In this document: positions 1-8,687 of the stretch, in pieces | Position numbering within the stretch: position 1 is the stretch's first letter | Layout: each line of letters opens with the position of its first letter | Source: an uncultured Roseovarius sp. | GTDB lineage: Bacteria > Pseudomonadota > Alphaproteobacteria > Rhodobacterales > Rhodobacteraceae | Direction: 5' to 3' | Assembly: GCA_947496175.1 (NCBI GenBank) | Contig: CANMBU010000002.1 | Span: 62,001-126,000 of the forward strand | Length of the DNA: 64,000 nucleotides | The notes under the pieces: model-generated | The model's input: only the letters and a program-made list of their open reading frames with translations | The model's database searches: none | Told to the model about the DNA's origin: nothing | Position numbers and translations under genes: made by a program

Positions 1-104
1 TCAACGTGAATTTCGGGCTGGCAGCACAGGACACATTGGACACGATCCAGATGTTCGCCGAAGAGGTCATGCCCGCCTTTGAAGCACAGGTGGCCGCACA
101 ATGA
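1..104 (+). CDS. C-terminal end of a flavin-dependent oxidoreductase-like protein (partial)
   Basis: The window opens inside a reading frame (codons start at base 3) that ends with TGA at 102-104. About 33 residues are visible, ending in a segment rich in Met, Phe, Ala and Glu (MFAEEVMPAFEAQ). That tail resembles the C-terminus of LLM-class (luciferase-like) flavin monooxygenases, but too little is present for a firm name. The stop overlaps the next start codon as ATGA, so the two genes are probably translationally coupled in one operon. Confidence 0.5.
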   Translation, partial: NVNFGLAAQDTLDTIQMFAEEVMPAFEAQVAAQ

Positions 105-880
105 CGGATGTAATCGACTGCGAATACACGGTTGAAGGCAGCGGCCCACCGCTCTGTCTTATCCACGGCATTGGCGCTGCACGCGATACCTGGCGCAAGG
201 CACTCCCCGTTCTCACGCCGCATTTCACCGTGGTGACCTATGATCTGCGTGGACATGGCGCGTCGCCCATGCCAGATGGCGAATTTGGCCTTGATGAGCT
301 GGTGAATGACCTGGAACGCGTCCGCGAACGCACCGGGTTTGAGCGTGCGCATTTTGCGGGCCACTCGCTGGGTGGCATGATCGGCCCGGCCTATGCGCGG
401 CGGTTTCCCGACCGGGTCTTGTCGCTGGGTTTGCTCTCGACCGCCGCCTTCCGCACCGAGGAGGACAGCACCAAGGTCTGGGCCGTGGTCAAGGCCATGG
501 AGGACAAAGGCATCCCGCAGGTACTGGGCACTCTGACGGACCGCTGGTTCACTGACGGGTTTATCGCGGAGCACGGGGATGTGGTCGAACGCCGTTTGCA
601 GCAGGTGATCGGCACGGATGCAGAGGTGTTCCTCAACGTCTTCCGCATCTACGCAGGCACCGAAATGTCCCCCTGGCTGCAAGACGTCACAGCGCCGTCT
701 TTGGTGCTGACCGGCGAAAACGACGGCGGCTGCAACCCGCGCCTGAACCGGCTGATCGACGAGGCGTTGCCGAACTCAGAGCTGGTGATCCTGGAGGGGT
801 ATAAACATTCGCTGTTGCTTGAAGCCGGGGATGTGGTCGCGCGGCATATCGTGGAGTTTGTGCGAGGATTGGAGGCGTAG
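101..880 (+). CDS. alpha/beta hydrolase
   Basis: A 259-residue single-domain alpha/beta hydrolase. The HGIG motif (residues 22-25) would form the oxyanion hole, GHSLGG places the nucleophile at Ser89, and Asp208 and His236 complete a plausible triad. The overall pattern is like 3-oxoadipate enol-lactonase and BphD-type C-C or ester hydrolases; the substrate cannot be read from sequence. The start is fixed by the ATGA overlap with the upstream oxidoreductase, which suggests a two-step oxidation and hydrolysis route. There is no signal peptide, so it is probably cytosolic. Confidence 0.88.
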   Translation: MTDVIDCEYTVEGSGPPLCLIHGIGAARDTWRKALPVLTPHFTVVTYDLRGHGASPMPDGEFGLDELVNDLERVRERTGFERAHFAGHSLGGMIGPAYARRFPDRVLSLGLLSTAAFRTEEDSTKVWAVVKAMEDKGIPQVLGTLTDRWFTDGFIAEHGDVVERRLQQVIGTDAEVFLNVFRIYAGTEMSPWLQDVTAPSLVLTGENDGGCNPRLNRLIDEALPNSELVILEGYKHSLLLEAGDVVARHIVEFVRGLEA

Positions 881-917
881 GCCGGGATTTCATCCCGGCA
901 TATCCAACTCCTCGATT

Positions 918-943
918 GGCGGGGTGGAACCCCGCCCTACCGC
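918..943. repeat. short GC-rich inverted repeat (GGCGGGGT...ACCCCGCC family)
   Basis: An inverted repeat with GGCGGGGT and ACCCCGCC arms followed by CTACCGC. Close copies lie at 40277-40302, 40320-40342 and 54027-54049. It sits about 40 bases after the alpha/beta hydrolase stop and behaves like a dispersed REP-type element of Rhodobacteraceae. It could form an RNA hairpin, but no T-tract follows. Confidence 0.7.
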
Positions 944-970
944 ATTGAATTATAGACAGACTTTTCACTC

Positions 971-1038
971 CCCCGCGCGGAATCAAGGGCCGAAGGCCCG
1001 CCACGCGATCGCCAGACCGCCCCCCGGGCTGGCGATTG
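971..1038. repeat. dispersed ~65-base repeat, copy 1 (inverted copy at 44895)
   Basis: The segment holds an internal near-palindrome (GGGCCGAAGGCCC) and the pair ATCGCCAGACC / GGCTGGCGAT around a CCCCCCGGG core. The reverse complement of bases 44895-44967 matches it over about 65 bases with only a few changes. It is non-coding; short reading frames in it on either strand only translate the repeat. It is probably a family-specific intergenic repeat. Confidence 0.75.
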
Positions 1039-1163
1039 GTTGACGTAAGCGCTTCAATTGTTGGCTTTGCAGATTTGGCAGGCATAAAGTGCCTTGAACC
1101 ACCGATGGCTCGCCACCCCGCGGTCTGACGATCACGCGGCTTTGGGCACATTTTGCTACTCTC

Positions 1164-2336
1164 TCAAACCCCCGCCACAGCCTCCACAAACCGCGCAATC
1201 TCATCTTCGGTGTTATAGTAATGCACGGAAGCGCGGGCGAGGTGGTCTATCCCGCGCGGACCCAGATCAAGCTGCGCGCTGGTGCGGTGTGAGACAGAGA
1301 TATTCATGCCCTGCGCGTGCAGATTGGCGGTGATGTCCTGCGGCGCAACACCATCCTTGGTGAAGGTTACAATCCCGCACTTACGGGTGCCGAGGTCTTG
1401 CACGGTGACGCCCCTTACATCACTGAGCGCGTCCCGCAACGCCGCGCCAAGTTCTTCCACTCGCGCCTCAATCGCAGGCAGACCGACAGCGCGGGCATAC
1501 CCCACCGCTGCGCCCAGCCCGATCTGCCCGGCCACAAACCGTTCCCAGTTCTCAAACCGTAGCGCATCTGGGGCCAGTTCATAGCTGTCCGCACTGGTCC
1601 AGGTGGCCGAGAAGAGATCAATGAAAGGCGGCTCCAGATCGGCGATCAGCCCTTCGCGCACGTAAAGAAACCCGGTTCCGCGCGGTCCACGCAGGTATTT
1701 CCGCCCCGTGCCCGAGAGCATGTCACAGCCCAGCTTGTCCACATCCAGATCAATCTGCCCCGCCGACTGGCACGCATCGAGCAGGTAGAAAAGCCCATGT
1801 TCTTTCGCAATCTTGCCCACCTCCGCAGCCGGGTTCACCAACCCGCCTTGCGTGGGCACATGCGTCAGCGCAATAAGCCGCGTCTTGGGTCCAATAAGCC
1901 CCGCAATCGCATCCACATCCACCTGACCACTGGCATCTGACGGGATAAGGTCAATCTCAAGCCCCCGCCGCTTGGCCTGCAACATGAGACCCAGATAATT
2001 CGACACATACTCTGAGGCATGCGTCAGAATGCGATCCCCCGGCTCCAGCGGCAGGCTGAAAAACGCCATGTCCCAGGCGCGCGTGGCATTCTCGATGAAG
2101 GCAATCTCGCCTGGTTTTGCCTTCAGCAAACCCGCCATCTCGGAATAGAACGCAGCACACGCCTCTTTCGCGGCATCATGCGCCTCATACCCCCCAATCC
2201 GCGCCTCAAGCTCCAGATGCCCAATGAGCGCATCTTGCACAGGCTTTGGCATAAGCCCCGCCCCTGCATTGTTGAAATGCAGCACAGTTTCACAGGCTGG
2301 CGTGTCGGCGCGCAGTTGGGCGATATCGAGGGTCAT
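1164..2336 (-). CDS. class V aminotransferase (cysteine desulfurase-like fold)
   Basis: A 390-residue fold-type I PLP enzyme. The sequence [10 protein letters not shown] has the PLP-ring-binding Asp187, and [13 protein letters not shown] has the Schiff-base Lys213, both typical of the class V/NifS superfamily. There is no cysteine in a mobile active-site loop like that of IscS/SufS, so an isopenicillin-epimerase-like or kynureninase-like aminotransferase or lyase is more likely than a sulfur donor. It is the last gene of a leftward group (N-formylglutamate amidohydrolase-like, tautomerase, DUF1244, aminotransferase) with gaps of a few bases between the last three, consistent with one operon. 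Substrate unknown. Confidence 0.85.
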   Translation of the reverse strand: MTLDIAQLRADTPACETVLHFNNAGAGLMPKPVQDALIGHLELEARIGGYEAHDAAKEACAAFYSEMAGLLKAKPGEIAFIENATRAWDMAFFSLPLEPGDRILTHASEYVSNYLGLMLQAKRRGLEIDLIPSDASGQVDVDAIAGLIGPKTRLIALTHVPTQGGLVNPAAEVGKIAKEHGLFYLLDACQSAGQIDLDVDKLGCDMLSGTGRKYLRGPRGTGFLYVREGLIADLEPPFIDLFSATWTSADSYELAPDALRFENWERFVAGQIGLGAAVGYARAVGLPAIEARVEELGAALRDALSDVRGVTVQDLGTRKCGIVTFTKDGVAPQDITANLHAQGMNISVSHRTSAQLDLGPRGIDHLARASVHYYNTEDEIARFVEAVAGV

Positions 2337-2339
2337 GCG

Positions 2340-2654
2340 CTAGTCCTTCTTACCCACATTCTCGGCGAAGGATTTATCAAACGCCTTCTTCTGATCACCT
2401 GTGGCTTCGGCCTGATAGTTGGCTTTCCACTCCTCCATGGTCATGCCGTAAAAGGTCTCGCGCGCCTCGTCTTTCGACATCTCAATGCCACGTTCATTGG
2501 CGGCCTGCTGATACCAGCGGCTTAGACAGTTCCGGCAGAACCCGGCGAGGTTCATCATGTCGATATTCTGCACATCGGTGCGCTTTTCCATCAAATGTTC
2601 GCGCAGGGTGCGAAAGGCAGCGGCCTCAAGTTCAATGCGGGTCTGGTCGTCCAT
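2340..2654 (-). CDS. DUF1244 family protein
   Basis: A 104-residue acidic helical protein carrying the conserved CRNCLSRWY segment and a YGMTMEEWK segment, both typical of the small DUF1244 family found in proteobacteria. No enzymatic role is established. I chose the ATG at 2654: AAGGAG lies nine bases upstream of it. The longer GTG start at 2672 or ATG at 2663 would put that ribosome-binding site inside or against the gene. It ends three bases before the aminotransferase, suggesting cotranscription. Confidence 0.85.
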   Translation of the reverse strand: MDDQTRIELEAAAFRTLREHLMEKRTDVQNIDMMNLAGFCRNCLSRWYQQAANERGIEMSKDEARETFYGMTMEEWKANYQAEATGDQKKAFDKSFAENVGKKD

Positions 2655-2672
2655 ATCGGTCATCTCCTTCAC

Positions 2673-3014
2673 CTAAAGCATACGCTTGATATAGGGCTGC
2701 TGAATGTCATCCAAACGCACCGTCAGGCTTCCGACATCCGCCAGATGCGCCTCCAGCGTGCTCAGGATAAGCTGCGCCAGCTCCATGCGCACCTCATCGC
2801 TGCGCTCGGGCAAAAGCAAAAGCGTGGCATGGGCAAAGCTCTGCGGCTCTACCCCGATGCGGCTGGCATTGGCGGCAATCGTGCGTGTGCGCACGGTGTC
2901 AGGAGCGGTAATCGCAGGATGCGCCGCAAACTTGTCCCACAAGTCATCGCAAAGCGCCTGAAGATCATGGCTGTCTTCCAGCCCTTTGGAATGTTCAATA
3001 ATGATATGTGGCAT
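2673..3014 (-). CDS. 5-carboxymethyl-2-hydroxymuconate Delta-isomerase (CHMI) family tautomerase
   Basis: A 113-residue protein starting Met-Pro-His-Ile-Ile-Ile-Glu-His. After Met removal this gives the N-terminal catalytic proline of the CHMI/4-OT tautomerase superfamily. Length and pattern fit HpaF-type isomerases of homoprotocatechuate degradation. No other hpa gene is in the window, so the in vivo substrate may differ. The start at 3014 has AGGAG just upstream; an upstream in-frame start at 3062 would bury the catalytic proline and is rejected. Confidence 0.8.
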   Translation of the reverse strand: MPHIIIEHSKGLEDSHDLQALCDDLWDKFAAHPAITAPDTVRTRTIAANASRIGVEPQSFAHATLLLLPERSDEVRMELAQLILSTLEAHLADVGSLTVRLDDIQQPYIKRML

Positions 3015-3086
3015 AGTGTCTTCTCCTCGCGCGATTAGGGGCAAACCCACCTCTGGACGCAACCGAAATCTGCTTGTGCTGCCTGA

Positions 3087-3827
3087 CTAAAGACCGGCAC
3101 GGTCCGCCGCCGCTTCCAGCATCGGTGCAAGCCGGTTGGCCCAGGCGACCTGATCCTCGGGCCTTTCGATGAGATCATTGCGCAACTCCAGAAGCGCGTT
3201 GGGCCGCTGAAAAGCAATCGCGTGCCGGGCAATCGCATCGCCGGGCAAGTGGCCGGAATAGGGTTCATTGGCGCCAACACAGATGTCCGCCTCTGCCTCC
3301 AGCCGGGCGATCAGAGGATCGGTGAGACGTGTGTCAGCAGCATAGAGCACACCCACATGCCAGGGTCGGGGGTGGTGGCCGCGAAGCTGCCGGGTAAAGC
3401 TATGAACAGCGACGATGATCGTGTCGTCCTGACGTGCTGCCAGCTCGGCCAAAGCTGTATGATAGGGCCGGTAACACCGATTGAGCCGCTGGTTCAGCTC
3501 GGCTTCGTCGATATGCCGGTTGCCTGGGATAATCGTGCCATCATAAAGCTTCATCACCAAGGTTGGATCGTCTTCGCCCCGGTTGGGATCAATGACCAGA
3601 CGCGAGAAATTTGAGGTAATGCAAGGCGCGCCAAGCGCCTCGGCCAGCGCAAGCGACACGCCAGCGGCACCGGGATCAAAGGCAATATGGCGCCCCATAT
3701 CCACAGCCGAGAGACCCAGTGTGCCACCGCCAACAAAGCTGGGTACGGTGTTGGTGGCGTGGTCGCACGTCACAAGCCAACGTGATGCGCGCTCTTCTCC
3801 GGTGATGTAGTATGGGTGATACGTCAT
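3087..3827 (-). CDS. N-formylglutamate amidohydrolase family protein
   Basis: A 246-residue protein of the N-formylglutamate amidohydrolase (HutG-type) family. It has the early CDHATN segment, DPNRG, a NRHID segment and a VAVHSFT segment, which supply the metal-binding residues of the family. Classic HutG acts in histidine degradation, but no other hut gene is nearby, and this shorter branch is often found alone. It heads the leftward group that ends with the aminotransferase. It is transcribed away from pyk, with the shared promoter region at 3828-3951. Confidence 0.85.
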   Translation of the reverse strand: MTYHPYYITGEERASRWLVTCDHATNTVPSFVGGGTLGLSAVDMGRHIAFDPGAAGVSLALAEALGAPCITSNFSRLVIDPNRGEDDPTLVMKLYDGTIIPGNRHIDEAELNQRLNRCYRPYHTALAELAARQDDTIIVAVHSFTRQLRGHHPRPWHVGVLYAADTRLTDPLIARLEAEADICVGANEPYSGHLPGDAIARHAIAFQRPNALLELRNDLIERPEDQVAWANRLAPMLEAAADRAGL

Positions 3828-3951
3828 TGTGGTGTGTTGCCTTTGCCCGACGCTCTAGACCAGATATCGGGGAAAGGGAATTGCACAAAAAGCACGTGAC
3901 ATTGTTAGCGATAACGGCATATAGAGACCCGCGCACTGGGACAGGACAAAC

Positions 3952-5397
3952 ATGAGACGCCACCGTAACGTGAAAATCGTGGCCACGCTGGGGCCAGCCT
4001 CGGAAACCTATGAGACCATCAAGGCACTGCATGAAGCAGGCGCAGATGTGTTTCGGCTTAACATGAGCCATGGCACACATGACTCGATCCGTGAAAAGCA
4101 TGAGATCATTCGAAAGCTTGAAGCCGATCTGGATAGTCCGATTGCCATTCTGGCGGATCTTCAAGGGCCAAAACTGCGCGTGGGCGAGTTTGCCAATGGC
4201 GAAGAAGAGTTGGTTGAAGGTGCATCATTCCGCATGGACCTGGATGACAAACCCGGCACGGTTGACCGCGTGAACCTGCCGCATCCCGAGATTTTTCAAG
4301 CGCTGGAACCTGGCGCTACGTTGCTGGTGAACGACGGCAAAATCCGGTTAAAGGTCAAATCCTGTGGACCAGAGTTTGCAGATACCGAGGTGATCACGGG
4401 AGGCACGATTTCCAACCGCAAGGGCGTCAATGTGCCTGATGTGGTTCTGCCTCTGGCCGCGTTGACAGACAAGGATCGCGAAGACCTGGAATTTGCCTGT
4501 TCCTTGGGTGTCGATTGGCTCGCGCTCAGCTTTGTACAGCGGCCGCGGGATGTGATCGAGGCCAGCGCGCTGGTGCGCGACCGGGCGGCCATCATGGTGA
4601 AGATTGAAAAGCCAGCTGCGGTCACGGATTTTGACGCCATTCTCGATGAGGTCGATGGCATCATGGTCGCGCGCGGCGACTTGGGTGTTGAACTGCCCGT
4701 CCAGAACGTCCCACCTTTGCAAAAGCGCATGGTGCGCAAGTGCCGTGCGGCGGCCAAGCCGGTGATCGTTGCGACGCAAATGCTGGAGTCCATGATCGAA
4801 AGCCCAATGCCGACGCGCGCCGAGGTCTCGGATGTGGCAACGGCGATCTACGAAGGCGCCGACGCGATCATGCTTTCGGCGGAATCAGCCGCCGGCGACT
4901 ATCCGGTTGAGGCCGTCACAACGATGGACAATGTGGCACGTGAGGTTGAAAGCGATGCGACCTATCGCGAAGTGATCGAAGCGTCGCGCCGGGCCGAACG
5001 CATGTCTGTCGCGGATGGGATTGTCGCCGCTGCTCGTGAAATCGCCGAGACAACCGATATCAAAGTGATCTGCTGTTTCACCCAATCTGGGACTACTGCT
5101 CTTTTGACAGCGCGCGAACGCCCGCGCGTGCCGATCATCGGCATGACCAATATGCGTGACACAGCGCGCCGTCTTGCACTGACCTGGGGCGTGAATTGCG
5201 TCATGACCCCACAACTCACGCGGTTCAAAATGGCGGTGGTTAATGCGGCCAAAGCCGCGCGCAATCTGGGCTATGCGGAAGAAAACGATCAGATCGTCGT
5301 GACGGCGGGTGTACCTTTCAACGTACCGGGGACAACAAACATCTTGCGCGTAGCCCCTTGTGAAGAAAGCTTAATTTATTCATCTGACCCTGAGTAA
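3952..5397 (+). CDS. pyk: pyruvate kinase
   Basis: A 481-residue glycolytic enzyme converting phosphoenolpyruvate and ADP to pyruvate and ATP. It opens with RRHRNVKIVATLGPAS (residues 2-17) and has the family signature IEKPAAVTDFD followed by GIMVARGDLGVELP. The downstream segment TQMLESM is also conserved. The length matches bacterial type I/II enzymes, with a complete B domain and a C-terminal allosteric domain. It is probably monocistronic or cotranscribed with the small membrane gene 45 bases downstream. Cytosolic. Confidence 0.97.
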   Translation: MRRHRNVKIVATLGPASETYETIKALHEAGADVFRLNMSHGTHDSIREKHEIIRKLEADLDSPIAILADLQGPKLRVGEFANGEEELVEGASFRMDLDDKPGTVDRVNLPHPEIFQALEPGATLLVNDGKIRLKVKSCGPEFADTEVITGGTISNRKGVNVPDVVLPLAALTDKDREDLEFACSLGVDWLALSFVQRPRDVIEASALVRDRAAIMVKIEKPAAVTDFDAILDEVDGIMVARGDLGVELPVQNVPPLQKRMVRKCRAAAKPVIVATQMLESMIESPMPTRAEVSDVATAIYEGADAIMLSAESAAGDYPVEAVTTMDNVAREVESDATYREVIEASRRAERMSVADGIVAAAREIAETTDIKVICCFTQSGTTALLTARERPRVPIIGMTNMRDTARRLALTWGVNCVMTPQLTRFKMAVVNAAKAARNLGYAEENDQIVVTAGVPFNVPGTTNILRVAPCEESLIYSSDPE

Positions 5398-5411
5398 ACT
5401 ACGCTATACTA

Positions 5412-5430
5412 CCTTATCGAGTAGATAAGG
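5412..5430 (+). promoter_or_regulatory. hairpin overlapping the Shine-Dalgarno of the downstream small gene
   Basis: CCTTATC (5412-5418) and GATAAGG (5424-5430) form a perfect 7-bp stem with a five-base loop. The 3' arm runs straight into AGG, so the ribosome-binding sequence AAGGAGG of the gene at 5443 is half buried. It could reduce translation until melted, or act as a weak 3' structure for pyk. The pairing is seen; the function is inferred. Confidence 0.4.
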
Positions 5431-5442
5431 AGGTTCAGAAAA

Positions 5443-5667
5443 ATGGATCCCGACCTGATATTCACGATTGGTATTGTCCTGGGGGTGTTTTCGCTTCCTG
5501 CTATGCTGTCAGCCTTCTCCGAAAGACGCGCGCCGCGTGTGGCAGCTTTCACGGTAATTGTCGCTGGATTGATGGTGCTTTGGGCGGTGCGTGAGAATCC
5601 GGGGCGTTATTCTCTTGGCGGCATTCCGGATGTTTTTGTGGAGGTGGTGGCGAAATACCTCACATGA
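5443..5667 (+). CDS. small two-helix membrane protein, unknown function
   Basis: A 74-residue protein with two predicted membrane helices (about residues 4-24 and 33-48) joined by a short basic loop (SERRAPR), then a soluble tail. It has a strong AAGGAGG ribosome-binding site and lies between pyk and rpmI. I recognise no domain; it is most likely an inner membrane protein conserved in relatives. The hairpin over its ribosome-binding site is noted separately. Confidence 0.7.
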   Translation: MDPDLIFTIGIVLGVFSLPAMLSAFSERRAPRVAAFTVIVAGLMVLWAVRENPGRYSLGGIPDVFVEVVAKYLT

Positions 5668-5830
5668 TCTGGCGCACTCGAAGCCAAGGTTGGCCTTCGT
5701 CTTCATGTCATGCCCGAATCCCTCTTGCCATGTCGTCCCTTGCGGCCTATACGGCACGCTCAGTCGCGCGTCCGGCCAATGTGGCATGCCGAGTCGCGTA
5801 AATGATGACCGACCTTTGAAGGAGCCGGAA

Positions 5831-6031
5831 ATGCCCAAGATGAAGACCAAATCGAGCTGCAAAAAGCGGTTCAAGGTGACAGCCAATGGCAAGATCAAGA
5901 CCGCGCAAGCGGGCAAACGCCACGGCATGATCAAACGCAGCAACAAGTTTATCCGTAACGCACGGGGCACCACAGTGATGAGCGAGGCAGACGCCAAGAT
6001 CATCAAGCCCATGATGCCCTATTCGCGCTGA
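5831..6031 (+). CDS. rpmI: 50S ribosomal protein L35
   Basis: A 66-residue basic protein beginning [14 protein letters not shown] with the L35 core GKRHGMI, a structural protein of the large ribosomal subunit. The start at 5831 has GAAGGAG eight bases upstream; the open frame extends 5' to 5591 but without family similarity. It precedes rplT by 12 bases in the conserved rpmI-rplT pair. infC, often upstream, is absent here. The 163-base leader (5668-5830) could hold the L20 autoregulatory site, but I could not recognise one. Confidence 0.97.
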   Translation: MPKMKTKSSCKKRFKVTANGKIKTAQAGKRHGMIKRSNKFIRNARGTTVMSEADAKIIKPMMPYSR

Positions 6032-6043
6032 GGAGTTTGAGAC

Positions 6044-6409
6044 ATGTCGAGAGTTAAAGGTGGAACCGTCACCCACGCCCGTCACAAGAAAGTCGTCAAG
6101 GCCGCCAAAGGCTATTACGGCCGTCGCAAGAACACCTTCAAGGTGGCGCGTCAGGCCGTCGACAAAGCCAATCAATATGCGACCCGGGACCGCAAGAACC
6201 GCAAACGGAATTTCCGTGCTTTGTGGATTCAGCGGATCAACGCTGCTGTGCGCGCCCATGACGAAGCACTGACCTATTCGCGCTTTATCAATGGCCTGAC
6301 ACTCGCTGGTGTTGAAGTGGACCGCAAGGTTCTGGCCGATCTGGCCGTACATGAGCCGGCCGCGTTCGCCGCGATCGTAGATCAGGCAAAAGGTGCTCTG
6401 ACACAATAA
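6044..6409 (+). CDS. rplT: 50S ribosomal protein L20
   Basis: A 121-residue basic protein with the L20 signature segments [12 protein letters not shown] and [20 protein letters not shown]. It binds 23S rRNA early in large-subunit assembly and in many bacteria represses its own operon. It follows rpmI by 12 bases with a GAGGAG ribosome-binding site, and a rho-independent terminator lies 25 bases after the stop. Confidence 0.97.
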   Translation: MSRVKGGTVTHARHKKVVKAAKGYYGRRKNTFKVARQAVDKANQYATRDRKNRKRNFRALWIQRINAAVRAHDEALTYSRFINGLTLAGVEVDRKVLADLAVHEPAAFAAIVDQAKGALTQ

Positions 6410-6434
6410 ACGCCAGTCGCACGAGGGACAGTGA

Positions 6435-6474
6435 AGACGCCGTTGGTTACCGCCGACGGCGTCTTTGCTTTTTC
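6435..6474 (+). terminator. rho-independent terminator of rpmI-rplT
   Basis: AGACGCCGT (6435-6443) pairs with ACGGCGTCT (6456-6464), a 9-bp GC-rich stem with a 12-base loop, followed by TTGCTTTTT. Position and shape fit the end of the ribosomal protein operon. Confidence 0.85.
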
Positions 6475-6592
6475 GGGTTTTGATCCAGTTCACAGAATTC
6501 AAAATGCTGCCCCATTTTCATCGCATTTGCGTGCCAATGGTTAACTCGCGTCCGGAAAACAGGACGTCGAGCAAGAAAATGGGTGTGAGACA

Positions 6593-6724
6593 ATGGTTCG
6601 GACAACCGTTCAAACTGACCGCGACGAGGGCAAGCTGAGTGAAAAGGCCCTGCGCCTTTTGGCAGCACATGACCGTGAAGTCGAAAATCGCCAGACAAAA
6701 GAGGCCGCACCGGCCAACGTTTGA
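6593..6724 (+). CDS. possible small protein of 43 residues
   Basis: An ATG frame beginning MVRTTVQTDRDEGK and ending in an Ala-rich tail, within the 369-base gap between rplT and the desaturase gene. The composition is charged and helical (LSEKALRLLAAHDREVE) and looks protein-like. There is no clear ribosome-binding site and no family is recognised. Apart from the rplT terminator, the rest of the gap (6475-6592 and 6725-6778) shows nothing. Confidence 0.35.
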   Translation: MVRTTVQTDRDEGKLSEKALRLLAAHDREVENRQTKEAAPANV

Positions 6725-6778
6725 CCTGCCAACTCCTTTCTGGCGTCAGGCACTTTCTTGCCCTAACGTTTTGCCAGG

Positions 6779-7666
6779 ATGGATCACAAGGAATTTGTAA
6801 ATCACATGCCAGGGGATGTCCTGGCACAGCTGAACCAGCTGGACGATGATGCAGGATTGCGTCATCTTTCCTTGCATTTCGGGCTGATCCTTTTCCTTGT
6901 CCTCTGGATTGCACTCGGCTGGCCCCTTTGGGGACTGATGATCGTCCCGCTTGGGATCGCGATCTGCTTTCTGTTCACGCTCCAGCACGAGTGCACACAC
7001 AAGACCCCCTTTGCCACGCCCTGGCTGAACGAATGGGTTGGGCGCTTGTCTGGCCTATTGATCCTGCAGCCCTTCGAGTGGTTCAGGTATTTCCACCTGG
7101 CACATCACAAATACACCAATGATCCCGAAAAAGACCCCGAGCTTTTGTCCGGGGCCAAACCGGAGACATGGCGCGCCTATCTTTGGCATATCACGGGTCT
7201 GCCGCTGTGGTGGGCCATGGCGGCGCAGACTGTACAGAATGCCTTGGGTCTGGGGCTGGCCTCTTACATTCCAGACCGCGCCAAACCACGCATTATGCGC
7301 GAAGCGCGCTGGATGCTGGCGATCTACGCTGTGGCTGGCGTCAGCCTGTTTTTCACGCCGCTCTTGTTTTGGATCTGGATCCTGCCTTGCCTGCTGGGCC
7401 AGCCGTTCCTAAGGCTCTATCTTCTCGCCGAACATGGCCGCTGCGCCTTTGTTGCGGACATGTTCCAGAACACGCGCACAACCTACACCAATCGGATCAT
7501 AAGGTTTCTGGCCTGGAACATGCCCTACCATGTCGAGCATCACAGCCTGCCACAAGTGCCGTTTCATAAGCTCCCCGAGCTACATGACCACATGCAAGGG
7601 CAGCATCAGGTCCTCTCGGACGGGTACTCGGCCTTCACGCGCGAATACACACAAGCCCTGCGCTAG
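6779..7666 (+). CDS. fatty acid desaturase family membrane protein
   Basis: A 295-residue integral membrane di-iron enzyme. The three histidine boxes are HECTH (70-74), HLAHH (106-110) and HVEHH (about 251-255), the last within NMPYHVEHHSLP. These match the membrane desaturase/hydroxylase family. Hydrophobic stretches at about 30-66 and 170-205 give four membrane helices. It could desaturate acyl chains or hydroxylate carotenoids or other lipids; the third box resembles acyl-lipid desaturases most. It is followed by an unknown gene 11 bases downstream, probably cotranscribed. Confidence 0.85.
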   Translation: MDHKEFVNHMPGDVLAQLNQLDDDAGLRHLSLHFGLILFLVLWIALGWPLWGLMIVPLGIAICFLFTLQHECTHKTPFATPWLNEWVGRLSGLLILQPFEWFRYFHLAHHKYTNDPEKDPELLSGAKPETWRAYLWHITGLPLWWAMAAQTVQNALGLGLASYIPDRAKPRIMREARWMLAIYAVAGVSLFFTPLLFWIWILPCLLGQPFLRLYLLAEHGRCAFVADMFQNTRTTYTNRIIRFLAWNMPYHVEHHSLPQVPFHKLPELHDHMQGQHQVLSDGYSAFTREYTQALR

Positions 7667-7677
7667 AGGCTCGCACC

Positions 7678-8619
7678 ATGACGTCCCGCAAATTTTCAGA
7701 AGACCTTATCGCACGCATGCCAGACGGCATGACCATGCCGCCTATCTTGGTTCAGACAATGGATTGGCTAGAGACCCATGGTGGACGGCAATCGGACTGG
7801 GACGGGCAGCCGCTTGATTTCGAACGGCAATCTGTGGCGCTGTATCCTGTTGCAGAGTGGGGCAAGCCGGGCACAAGCCTCGCGGCCTTTGGGTGTTACG
7901 GCCCTTTTTCTCTCAACGGAGCACCTCCCCCTGTCGCAGACGAAGACAAACGCGTGTTCCTGTTCTTGCGCACAGGCGGAGACGGCTCTTATGCCGGATT
8001 CTGGCTGGATGAGACCGGCAAACAGTGGATTGTGCATTACGGATCAGGGTCCGGTTCGGATTGGTGGGGTGTGATCTCTGATGATCCTGTGGACCTCCTA
8101 AAGCTGATCGCGATTGGCTATGACGAGCCTGCGTTTCAGGAAATGCATGGCAAAACCGTCCAGGAAGCCGCTTTGGAAAGTGCCGGTGTCGATAGTCTTT
8201 ATGAGCTTGCGCATATTATGGCCGAAGCGCAGAGCGCAGGCATTGAAGACCCCGAAGACTTCCACCGCACCAAGGAAACGCTGGCCCAAGAGTTCGCAGC
8301 CAAGCTTGAACGTGGAGACCCGATTGCCGGGGATCTGGGACAACCGCATCCGCCTTTGGCGTTTCAAAACTTCCTCAAATCTGAGTTTGGGATCGAGACG
8401 CCCAAACGCGCATCAGATGTCCTAACGCTCTTGCCCGCAGACCAAGACCCGTTTGCCCAATGGCTGCAAGAGACACAGCCGCCACCAAGCCCCGAAGAGC
8501 TTGCGCGGATTGAAGAGATGGCGCGCGAGGCCGAAAAGCTGGCCGCAGAGTTCAACAGGGACATCACGGGCGAACGACAATCCTTGACGGATCGTCTCAA
8601 AGGCTGGTTTCGGAGATAA
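7678..8619 (+). CDS. uncharacterised protein, possibly SUKH (SMI1/KNR4)-like
   Basis: A 313-residue soluble protein. The N-terminal half has the alternating pattern of a SUKH-type fold (FLFLRTGGDGSYAGFWLD, then a DPVDLLKLIAIGYDE segment), but I can only suggest that family. The C-terminal quarter is charged, with a predicted coiled coil (PEELARIEEMAREAEKLAAEF). No signal peptide or catalytic motif is visible. It lies between the desaturase and pheS in the same direction. If SUKH is right, a toxin-immunity or protein-protein interaction role is possible. Confidence 0.6.
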   Translation: MTSRKFSEDLIARMPDGMTMPPILVQTMDWLETHGGRQSDWDGQPLDFERQSVALYPVAEWGKPGTSLAAFGCYGPFSLNGAPPPVADEDKRVFLFLRTGGDGSYAGFWLDETGKQWIVHYGSGSGSDWWGVISDDPVDLLKLIAIGYDEPAFQEMHGKTVQEAALESAGVDSLYELAHIMAEAQSAGIEDPEDFHRTKETLAQEFAAKLERGDPIAGDLGQPHPPLAFQNFLKSEFGIETPKRASDVLTLLPADQDPFAQWLQETQPPPSPEELARIEEMAREAEKLAAEFNRDITGERQSLTDRLKGWFRR

Positions 8620-8687
8620 CCCGACGCTGGCTTGCGCTGGCTCCTCAGGCGGGGTAACTCCATCGCAACGAAATTCAGGTGCATGAC

